DNA of 64,000 nt from Hanleya hanleyi (Eukaryota; Mollusca; Polyplacophora; Lepidopleurida; Hanleyidae), in contig JAVTVY010020515.1 in the NCBI GenBank assembly GCA_036873755.1, forward strand, positions 1 through 64,000. Reading direction: 5' to 3'. The notes beneath the pieces were generated by a model that made no database searches, had not been told where the DNA came from, and was given only the letters and a program-made list of their open reading frames with translations. A program made the position numbers and the translations under genes. This document shows positions 44,560 to 54,330 of the stretch, one piece after another. Positions within the stretch are counted from its first letter, which is position 1, and each line of letters starts with the position of its first letter.

Positions 44560-45613
44560 AATTCAACAACTCAGTAAACTATTGCGTAAAAACTGGTACA
44601 AACATTACAATTTGTACAACAAACGAATTTCTCTCAAATAATCTAAAATACAATCTTCTTTTACTCGACTAAAAAGATCTTCCAGCGTAGCTGCTCGATA
44701 AAAAGTATCTCTTACAATCTTAAAAACTATGCAGTCTATGAGAATCTTCATGGCATGGAATACACCTTGGGACCGGCTCCTGTTTTAGTACATATTCGTG
44801 AGTTAATCGTGTATGGCCGATCCTACATCGTCTAATCATGGCCTGATCGAAACGTTTCCGGCTGTTCAGATGAGTATAACCAACAGTTCTTTTTGAACTC
44901 GTGAGGTTTGTTATTATCAATAGTATCCCATAAAGATTGAAGCAGCGTTCTTACATAAGCGCAGATAGATGGTCTGAAATCGCTGTATGGGATTCCAACA
45001 GGATCAACCTCTTTATCCAGAGCTGTTTAGCTATTTTGTCAGCTTCAGCATTGCCTTTGATGTCAACGTGACTAGGCACCCAACAAAACAAAATATCTGT
45101 CTGTTGATCAAATCTAATATAATTGTAGAATTTTCAAGATGGTGGGATGAGTCGAATTTTCGCTTTAATGGCTTGAAGGCATGATAGTGAATCTGAGAAT
45201 ATGACATATTTTTTCCTTCTAGTGGACCCAATACCTTCTAAAGCTAATACTAGAGCTTTTGCCTCTGCAGTGAATATGGAACTTTTACCTGGTAGACGAT
45301 ACGTTTTAGTTTTGGAACTAAAGACAGTAGCACACGCTACTCCCTCACCATCTTTAGAACAATCTGTATAAATAGCCTGATGTGATCTGTACTTCTCTCT
45401 CAGTACACCAAATTCTTGTGTATACACGAGCTGGCTCGATTCTGCCTTTTTATATTTCGTCAGTGAAATGTCTACTTCTGGTTTGACTAACTGCCATGGT
45501 GGAGTTGGCAAGAGCTCATTAGGTAAAATTCGACTAACTTCAATACCAGCTACTTCTCGTTGTGGATAATCGCTATATAAATGACGCAGTGAAGGATATA
45601 TATCCACCTTCAC
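44560..45613 (-). pseudogene. LINE-B RNase H and C-terminal region
   Basis: Minus ORF 45613-45134 has the RNase H catalytic set: AIYTDCSKDGEGVACAT (Asp), SSIFTAEAKALVLALEG (Glu) and VIFSDSLSCLQAIK (Asp). After a frameshift near 45130 the last element FCWVPSHVDIKGNAEAD is read at 45020-45100, including the final Asp. Further on, ILIDCI, FYRAATLEDLFSRVKE and LREI match the protein end at 57290-57480. The domain would degrade the RNA of an RNA/DNA hybrid. All four acidic positions are visible, but the frame is broken. Confidence 0.85.
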
Positions 45614-46414
45614 TGGATTTGAAGGAAACTACAGACAACCCTACAGGTACATCATATTTAGACCTATATCTCTATAAAAATGAAGCGGGCCTTCTCTCTC
45701 GTCGATTGTATGACAAAAGAGATGATTACAATTTCGACATCGGAAACTACATGTATCCCTTTCTGGACAGTAATATTCCAGAGGGACCTGCATATGGCGT
45801 ATACATATCACGCCTAGTAGCATTTGCTAGATCCTGTGTTAAATGTGACGATTTTAATCAACGTCACAAAACATTGTTGCAGAAACTTATAAACCAGGGC
45901 TACACCACCAAGCGCCTCCAGTCAAAGTTTCTCAAATTTGGCGATACATATCGCATGCTGATAGCAAAATACGAGCGTAGCGTGCAAGATCTATGGCGTT
46001 ACGTTTCGTAACTTGTGTCTAATTCCGCTTAACCCGGAGCTAGAGGCCGTATTAATCCATGTATTACAAGATCCTCACGGTACTCATATGAACACTCACA
46101 ATCAAAGCGTGACTGAGATACATCATTCTTTAGATGACGACTTTACAACGAATATTATGGATTAAGAATACTGATCAGCGATACGGATTTTATATTTTTG
46201 GAACATCATGATGTCTTGCCGGCATCATTGCAAACTGTTGACCGCTTCTCTCTTGCAGGAAACAAGCCTATGTTTATGTATACTATGATTGTCTTTTTGA
46301 ATTTGCTGCTAATACTGTTATATGGAATATGGAATAGGTCTTTGGATTATGGACGCGGATATTCTCTAATGGACGACGGCTGAATTATGAATGACGGACC
46401 AGACGCTTGTAATT
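45575..46414 (+). mobile_element. RT-family 3' fragment, copy i
   Basis: 5'-truncated retro-fragment. ORF to 46011 contains VKDIYPPSLDLKETTDN, SYLDLYLY, RRLYDKRDDYNFDI, SNIPEGPAYGVYISRLV, ARSCVKCDDFNQRHKTL and LKFGDTYRML, the thumb and C-terminal end of a common metazoan RT family (Penelope-like is possible; clade not settled). The catalytic palm is missing. A 400-base 3' region ends gacgcttgtaatt at 46414, identical to copies ii and iii. It lies inside LINE-B, in antisense. Confidence 0.8.
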
Positions 46415-47115
46415 CTATTTTCACGGAAATCAGCTTGAATATCAGTAAGTTTCTTTTCAGTTTCCAGGTACCAAACAAGGCGATTATTTATCATGCGTTC
46501 CATTGTTTTGCAGACAGAGCTAGTCAGTGAAATCGGACGATAATTACCAGGGTCTGTATGGCCACGGCCAGGCTTTGGTACTGGTATAACTATGGCATTA
46601 TGCCATGACGGTGGAAAGTCTTCTCTTGTACAAAGTCTATTGACTATTCGTAATAGAATTTCTAGAGAAGATTCCGGTAGATGTTTCAAAAGCTGATAAT
46701 AAATATTATCAGGGCCTGCAGCAGAATCGTTAGCTTTCGTGAGAGAAGCATGAAGTTCTCCAATTGTAAACATAGTATTATGGCATTCATGGTTACCGGA
46801 GGGAAATTTAATTTCATTTTTCTCTTCTCTTTCTTGGAAACTTTGAAATTTAGGTACACAATTTTCTGACGAAGAGTTTTTGGCAATAGTTTCGCCTAAT
46901 TTATTTGCAATTTCTACTCTATCAGTAATCACCTGGTTTCCATCGTTGAAATGATGAACGTTGGACTTGGAGCTTTCATCTTTTATTCTTTGGATCATAT
47001 TCCAAACTTTTGTTATAGGAGTATGCGTATTGATGTTAGAAACGTAATTTTTCCAGTAATCACGTTTATTCTGTTTCATGGTTCTACGAGCTCTAGTCAC
47101 TCTGACATCTTTCAA
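46415..47115 (-). pseudogene. LINE-B reverse transcriptase, N-terminal part
   Basis: An open frame of about 230 codons: KRDYWKNYVSNINTHTPI (linker), MFTIGELHASLTKANDSA, AGPDNIYYQLLKHLPES, NAIVIPVPKPGRGHTDP, GNYRPISLTSSVCKTMERM and LTDIQADFREN, equal to RT fingers motifs 0-2a. It stops at 46415 where the RT-family fragment begins. The palm with catalytic aspartates is absent from the window. Confidence 0.85.
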
Positions 47116-47217
47116 ATTTTCAGGATTATGATGTCGGCGGAAATATCGTTCAGCTTTCTTCCTACATTTTCTTGCTTCTTTGCAGTCATTAAACCAAGGT
47201 TTCTTAATATGTGCAAC

Positions 47218-48149
47218 TCATGAAGATGTGAGAATGGTTTGGCTGGCAACTTCTATCAGCATATCTGATAATAACTGTATAGTATCTGGAACATCAGCGA
47301 AAGAGACTGCTTGTGGTTTTTGTGAACAAAGCTTTTCAAACACGGGCCAGTTTGCTTTCTTGAAATTATACCCTGTGAAATGAGGGTCATCAGCTGAATG
47401 AACAGCTTTTAGGGCAGTGGGAAAGTGATCACTTCCACAAGGGTCATCATCAACATACCAAGAAAATTCTTCAAGAATAGGAGGTCGCAAAGTGAGAATA
47501 GGTTCCATGAGCTTAGGACAAATGTGTATAAGAACCATCATTAAAAATACACAAATAATTATTTGATATAAAATTTTCAAGAATTTTACCTTTACAATTG
47601 TCTTCATTGTCCCAGAGGATAATACGACCGTTAAATTCACCCATCATTAAACAAGGTTTCGGGAGCTGATCGTGAAGATCCTGAAGTTCACTAAGCCGGA
47701 GACTATCAGAAGAAGGTATGTACACTGTGCATAATGTGAAAACAGAATTCAATGTAATACGAACTGTTACAGCTTGTAAATCTGTCACTTAATCAACAGG
47801 ACTGTGTAAACACTCATTTAATCAATATTGAAGAGCTGCCTGTAGCTTTTCCATGTTCGTCTAAAGCGTAGGAATGATAAGGTATGTATTGGCGAAATTT
47901 AAATTTATTCATTTCTGCTTTCTTCAGAAAGGTCTCGTTGAGACAAAAAGCTGATGGTTCATAATCTTGAGTTAATAATTGGAGTTCATTCAAATTTGGC
48001 CAAACTCCCCTGCAATTCCACTGAATGATAGTTGGTGACTGAGCCATTTTTAGTCTGTATAAAGAAATAAAATACAAAATTGCCCAAGCCAAGATATATA
48101 CGGTTAACTTATCGAAGGTCGTTTTATTTTGGGTAATTCTTTTTGACAT
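47218..48149 (-). pseudogene. LINE-B APE-type endonuclease
   Basis: Three minus frames joined by frameshifts cover an apurinic-endonuclease-like domain: TIIQWNCRGVWPNLNEL (N-terminal strand with Asn), CLNETFL (catalytic Glu), VYIPSSDSL, MMGEFNGRIILW (the GDFN motif, Asp changed to Glu) and GSDHFP (the conserved S-D-H). These enzymes nick target DNA to prime reverse transcription. The following minus frame (FKKANWPVFEKLC) is the usual linker to RT. Frameshifts near 47800 and 47515 disable it. Confidence 0.8.
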
Positions 48150-50263
48150 TTCTTTTATTTTTCATTTGTTCTCTCTCCTCTTTTTTACTTTTCCTCTTAT
48201 AAACATCTTTCTCTCTCTCTTGTCCCAACAAGTTCTTCGACCTTTGGTTCAAGGAAATCTCGCCTTTCATTGGACGTTCATTACAATCAACATACTCCTC
48301 ATCAGAAAGCATAGATGACTCGTTGGTAGGAGTGGAGGTAGAATCGACTATTTTAGGCTTCTTGTCGGTTTCAATATCTACGGTGTTCTCCTTTTCCTGA
48401 TTCGGGATAGCGTTTTCAGTGCGAGACTGTTGTACTGAAAAATACAAGATTGTTGTACCGAATAATACTTCCCTTATATGTGTTGTAATTGATTACTTTC
48501 ATCATCTGTGAGTTCATTCATTATTTCCTCATTTGGCGTCAAGTTTAAATCTATACCAGAGTGAATAGGATTAATGAACGAATCAACAGACAGCACAGGT
48601 GCATCCTGACCCGACACACGACCAGTATGCGGTAAATTGTCACTATTCAATTCAGATGAGGTAACATCTTCCGGAGTCAATACGATGTCAACACTTTCAG
48701 TTTGATCAGAAGCAGACTTCTGATCACCTGGCTCGGCATCCACACCACCGCAAACCTCACTATCATCTTCATCCTCCGAACCACAATCTCCCTCCATCTC
48801 GCCAAAGAGAGACGCGTAGTGGTTTGCGGTTTTCTCGTTCTCTTTTATGGTTTTCTCGTTTCCCCCGGCGAAGACTATCCTCTGATGACCGATGTCATTT
48901 GTTTTTGCTTTGATGGCCTTGTCATCAGGACCTACAGTCTTCCATAAGTATAGTGCTTGAATTTGAAGCTCCCCAACTGACAGATGTTTTTTCTGCTTGA
49001 AAGCCTCTGCATAAAGTTCTTTTCCAACTTCTGCGAGCGGAACAGGACGAGGATCCAAGGAATCATTTCTTTCATTGTTATATCTCTAGGTACCTTTTTG
49101 TCCTTTGGGCAGTTTTTTTAAAGTGTCCTTCCTAATGATAAATTAGGCATTTATATTTTAAAGACACTTCGAGTTCATGTGATCTTCTGATCCACAAGTA
49201 TAACATGCTTTCACTTGACCTTTATACCAAACAGGAAGCCTCATACCTTCAACTAAAATAGAAGAAGGAAGAGTACGTTTAAATCTCGATATCCCAATTC
49301 TTCGAACTCCTGTCTCAAACTCTCTATCAAACGAATAGAACTCCAATGCAGTTATAATAGCATAGAAGGATCGGGGAAGTCGCATGGTCCTTTCATCGTT
49401 ACAAGCAATTTCCTTGGTTCTATTTCCTCAAAATGCCCACGTTGATCTCCAACGCGAATGCCTTACAATCCCTTTCGGGACAGTAATATTCCAGTGGGAC
49501 CTGCATATTGCGTATACATATCACGCCTAGTAGCATTTGCTAGATCCAGTGTTAAATGTGACGATTTTAATCAACGTCACAAAACATTGTTGCAGAAACT
49601 TATAAAACAGGGCTACACCACGAAGCTCCTCCACTCAAAGTTTCTCAAATTTGGCGATATATATCGCATGCTGATAGCAAAATACGAGCGTAGCGCGCAA
49701 GATCTATGACGTTACGTTTCGTAACTTGTGTCTAATTCCGCTTAACCCGGGGCTAGGGGTCGTATGAACCCATGTACTTCAAGATCCTCACGGTACTCAT
49801 ATGAACAGTAGCAATCAAAGCGTGACTAAGATACATCATTCTTTAGAGGACGACTTTGCATAAAATATTATGGATTAAGAATACTGATCAGCGATACGGA
49901 TTTTATATTTTTGGAACATCATGATGTCTTGCCGGCATCATTGAAAACTGTTGACCGCTTCTCTCTTGCAGGAAACAAGCCTATATTTATGTATACTATG
50001 ATTGTCTTTTCGAATTTGGTGCTAATACTGTTATATGGAATATGGAACAGGTCTTTGGATTATGGACGCGGATATTCTCTAATGGGGGACGGCTGAATTA
50101 TGAATGACAGATCAGACGCTTGTAATTCCAGCATTAGGCGAATTTTAGGAATTTCATTTGCTAGTGTGACGTTCCACAATGCGTGGTATATATCAATCGA
50201 ATTAGCGTTCTGTAAGCCTCGGAGTTTTAGGCTCAGTGATCTATCAAACTTTCTAAACGCCAT
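48124..50263 (-). pseudogene. LINE-B ORF1 (gag-like, zinc knuckle), interrupted
   Basis: The start is at 50263 (MAFRKFDRSLSLKL, with ALWNVTLANEIPKIRLML), cut at 50128 by the RT-family insertion. It resumes at about 49440 (GHFEEIEPRKLLVTMKG), shifts frame, and 49385-49158 reads ALEFYSFDREFETGVRRIG and RLPVWYKGQVKACYTCG, then SEDHMNSKC, giving a perfect CX2CX4HX4C zinc knuckle. A second, degenerate knuckle (GHF...CPKDK) follows in shifted frames. 49058-48474 is an acidic, Ser/Asp-rich region (GDCGSEDEDDSEVCGG), and 48447-48124 is Lys/Glu-rich. Such ORF1 proteins bind element RNA. There are at least three frame breaks besides the insertion. Confidence 0.75.
49467..50127 (+). mobile_element. RT-family 3' fragment, copy ii
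   Basis: Starts inside the ORF (SNIPVGPAYCVYISRLV) and runs through the stop (a premature stop after SAQDL, TGA replacing TGG) to the same 3' terminus gacgcttgtaatt at 50127. It interrupts ORF1 of LINE-B in antisense orientation. Confidence 0.8.
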
Positions 50264-51186
50264 AGTAGTAAAAAATATAAAGTTCCACTAGGGAGTCCCA
50301 CTACAACTACAAAGAATGACACGCACACACCTCAACTGCGTGCTCTCTCACAGAGTAAACATTGACTACCTCCCGATTGAGCCTCATCCCAAAGGCGTAT
50401 ACTACAACCAGTGTCACTAAACAATACACTCTCCCCAGGAGAACCACAGGTCTAGGCAGGACAGTAGCCCAGCTCTAGGTCTTGCGAGCTGCCTGGCAAT
50501 ACCGAGGAACAAAAGAACAGAGAACAAAGACTCGCGCAAACCTGTATTCTGAGGGTTAGCCTACAACATACAGGTCTATACCTTCACTATGTACATGTAT
50601 TTAGCCGAGTTCGACATACACAAACATGTGCAAATCGGCCTAAGCCAAACCGAATGAAAAACGAACCAGCTAGAAACTAAACCACACAAACAAGGAAATA
50701 CATACACCAGCTGAATACGAAATATTTACACACAGCGAACAAACAGAGAAAAGAAGAGAGGCAGAAAACAATCTGCCGACCCCCTCAGTCACAAAGACCG
50801 AGACGGTAATAATGGCAGACCTCTGCCCTCTCAAACCGGGCCGAACTGACAAAGACAAAAAACGCCGTGAACAGCAAAAACCCGAAAAATAATTCAAAAT
50901 TGCACCACAGGTACTTGTCAAAAGTATTCACAAAATATGTTACACAAAAAATCAGAGCTAAGATCAGCTGAAATCCGCAGAATTAGACAAATTTCTCGGA
51001 GCGAAGTGTAAACACGTCCGACTCCTAATCTCTCTACATCCCGGCTCCCAGATTATAATAGAACGATATTGCAGAATAGTTTTCATTTATTGCGATGATA
51101 ATAACAGATTGTACACTGAATAGCCAAAATGATATGTAGGAGCTCGCGACATAAAACAGAGATGAAACAGAGTTCCAGAATATATT

Positions 51187-52669
51187 ATCTGGTCTGATAT
51201 AATAAAAGGTAGCTGATCTGGCCTGGGTGGTTTAGGTGTACCGCAGCCTATCGAAGGGCCATTTGGCTCCCCACCCCCACCTCTACAAATTTTTCTCACA
51301 GCGTAAGTAAAAATAATACCCGTCTTTTAGTTGGTTTAATGGCATATCCAGGTAAAGAAACGCATTTGATGTGAACAGACTTTCAATATAATTTCTTCTC
51401 TTCGACACGGGACCAGTGGGACCTGCATATGGCGTATACATATCTCGCTTAATAGCATTTGCTAGATCCTGTGTTAAATGTGACGATTTTAATCAACGTC
51501 ACAACACATTGTTGCAGAAACTTATAAAACAGGGCTATTCCACCAAGCGCCTCCACTCAAAGTTTGTCAAATTTGGCGATACATATCGCATGCTGATAGC
51601 AAAATACGAACGTAGCGTGCAAGATCTATGGCGCTACGTTTCGTAACGTGTGTCTAATTCCGCTTAACCCGGGGCTAGAGGCCGTATGAACCCATGTACT
51701 TCAAGATCCTCATGGTACTCAGATGAACAGCCACAATCAAAGCGTGACTGAGATACATCATTCTTTAGATGACGACTTTACAACGAATATTATGGATTAA
51801 GAATACTGATCAGCGATACGGATTTGATATTTTTGAAACATCATGATGTCTTGCTGGCATCATTGAAAACTCTCTCTTGCAGGAAACAAGCCTATGCTTA
51901 TGTATACTATGGTTGTCTTTTTGAATTTGGTGCTAATACTGTTATATGGAATATGGAATAGGTCTTTGGATTATGGACGCGGATATTCTCTAATGGAGGA
52001 CGGCTGAATTATGGATCACGGAGTAGACGCTTGTAATTTGATACGCGGTCATAGCCAGACACATTGAGGAAAGATACAGGCAGTCGTGTCATCGTAACAT
52101 CATTGTCATCAGTGAGAGATTGATTGAGCTATTCCAGACTGTGAACACGAATCGTATTTGATCTCTGTGAGTTTCACGTTTTAAGTTTCGTGTCAGCAGT
52201 ATTTCTTTTGAGGATGTGATGATAATTGGTATATCGTGCTGGATCGATAAATCCCTCGGAAGCATTGCGTACATAAGCATTGTAAATGTGCCTATTTCTA
52301 TACCAGGGATAAACTATGGTCACCCTTTTGCCTTCATGTACACAGGTCGTACAATAGAAGCTATTGGTATTATTACACCTGCCATTTTCTGTATCGCTAC
52401 CGGTTTGAAAATAAAGAGAAATATAAATTTGTATTGAAACTCTACCAAAAAGATGTATTTTCAGAATACGACCACAAATACGGAATACGGTTTTCTGGTA
52501 GGGATTGACTGCCAAATATAATGGGGAAAGTTTTAGCCCCCTAGTCAAAGAATGAGAAATATATATAATTGGCGGGGCGGCTCCACTCTGGGCTGCGGTA
52601 CACACAAATCGCCCAGGCCAGTTATGCTTAACTCAGTCTCATCGACCTCATTATTATATCAGACCAGAT
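51187..52669. mobile_element. inverted-repeat element enclosing RT fragment
   Basis: A perfect 17-base inverted repeat ATCTGGTCTGATATAAT (51187-51203) and ATTATATCAGACCAGAT (52653-52669) bounds the segment. A second inverted pair lies just inside: CTGGCCTGGG (51218-51227) and CCCAGGCCAG (52612-52621), with gtgtaccgcagcc flanking both. CTGGCCTGGG is also the inner part of the piggyBac-like MITE ends at 61614. Apart from the RT fragment there is no coding sequence. It could be a non-autonomous DNA transposon; superfamily uncertain. Confidence 0.55.
51414..52038 (+). mobile_element. RT-family 3' fragment, copy iii
   Basis: Starts at GPAYGVYISRLIAFARSC and keeps an open frame to the natural stop (LWRYVS). 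It ends gacgcttgtaatt at 52038. A deletion of about 12 bases removes gttgaccgcttc near 51870. The fragment lies inside the inverted-repeat element 51187-52669. Confidence 0.8.
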
Positions 52670-52689
52670 CAATATTGTGGTTTTGGTTG

Positions 52690-54330
52690 CAGACCAAGAC
52701 GGTTTCTCGATAAACGAGTAAAACCGATAAATATCTCGTCTCGAAGGGTCCCGGTTTATCTCTATCGATTGTTGTCCCGGTTTGCTCCCGGTTTTCTCTC
52801 GAAGCGCAAGACCATCTCGATCCTCCTCGAAATAACTCGACGTGCTTCGAGCATGGAATCGAGATGCCATCAAATGAAAGTTTGAATCATTCGGAAGGCG
52901 TATGCTAGCTGTATATATTTACTCTGTGGCAGCGAGATTAATCTCGGCGAATACATATGCATTTAAATGAATTAGACTGAACATGAATCATTTAATATTA
53001 TTTTGTTATTCCGTTTAGAGATCTGTAGTCGCATACTTGCTCAGAAAGCGCAGTTTCTCTAAACGTTATAAATAGAAAGAAAGAAACACCGCCAATTGAA
53101 AAGGTATAACCTGGCTCATTATTATTCTGTTATTTTGAACCTGTTTTTTTAGAATTTGAATAACTTTATAGGATACGTCCAGGAAGTGCGAATTAAAATA
53201 AATCATGCAAGTCTAAAATAGAATGATACATGTTTCTCTGAAAGTTGATCAGAATGGGATATTTTATCGTCAAAGATTTTCTCCGTACTCAGAAATAAAG
53301 AGACTACGAAGTTTTCAGACAAACAAAACGCGGTATCGTTTCTAGTAAAATGTATGTAAGCGTTGGTATAAAGCCTGATTGACCTCTGAATCGGGCGGAA
53401 ATTACTTGGTTAATTTCCCAGACACATGAAATCAGCAATAAATAATAGAACGTGAGTATATTATTAAGCCCCAGCCAACAGTGCTGTTTCAGTCTTTTTC
53501 TTTCAAAGAAATTAACTCCTCTCCCTTCGCTGTTGTTTCAAGCCTACAGGTTTTCACAGACCCACTGTGGCGTGAATTATCAACACCTCTAATTCCGATT
53601 GCCAGTATTTCCGCTAACCTTCCAGGCAAGCTTATGCCAGAAATAAACGTTGTTGATATAATCTCTTTATCTACAAATTACACATCTAGTAAAACTCTTA
53701 ACATAGCTTTCAGTTTTCGGTTAAAACGATCCATGTTTGGTAAAAAAAACTGTATAGAACAATAATTAACGCATGCTTCCATACCATTATTATTCAGATC
53801 AAATCCAGTCGATGTGTCCTTTACTCCGCGACGGAAACTAGTCAGATAAACAATCAATTATCGATGTGAGAGAAGTTCACTAAATTATATATTCATACTT
53901 TATATATAGATAAATGCAAGTTTTCGCTCAATTGAATTCACGAAACATAGGATATAGATATATCGATTAAACGATGAATAACATCGAAAACATATTTGAA
54001 AAACCCGTTGCTGAATTATATTTTTGCCACGATATACGTCGGCGACGAGCGACTCAAAAATGTGATATCAGCGCAACACTCTAATCGCCTGAGAAGTTAT
54101 TAGGCCAAATTAACAGCAACAGAACATGGACATAGTGAAACCGGGACCCTCTTCGAGATTACCGATCAATTTCGTTACCATCTCGAAAACCGGGACGTTT
54201 CGATCGAGATAGAACCGGGAGCAAACCGAGAGACGTCGCCAGGGGTCCCGGTTCTGCCCTCCCGGTTTCAGCCGAGAAATTTCTCGATCCATCTCGAAGG
54301 CATCGAGAAAGTGCCTCGATTAATTGGACG
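52690..54330. repeat. inverted pair of TCGAGA/CCCGG-rich blocks
   Basis: Blocks 52690-52870 and 54140-54330 are in inverted relation: gtcccggtttgctcccggtt on the left versus aaccgggagcaaaccgagag on the right. Both are dense in TCTCGA/TCGAGA and CCCGG words, unlike the AT-rich 1.2 kb between. Ends of an old inverted-repeat element are a reasonable guess. The ORF 53481-53765 in between has no motif. Confidence 0.5.

Larger units (their letters stand above)
44476..51050 (-). mobile_element. LINE-B, near full-length jockey-like retrotransposon
   Basis: Read right to left: TG-rich leader (about 51050-50270), ORF1 (50263 to 48124, with a zinc knuckle), APE endonuclease (48149-47218), RT (47115-46415), RNase H (45613-45020) and C-terminal region (to 44560). 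The 3' tail is at 44533-44476, ending in a GAGA-type run. Two RT-family fragments (49467-50127 and 45575-46414) are inserted antisense to it. The RT core from motif 2a to the thumb is missing at the second insertion. Frameshifts occur throughout; it is inactive. It is related to, but distinct from, LINE-A. Confidence 0.75.
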
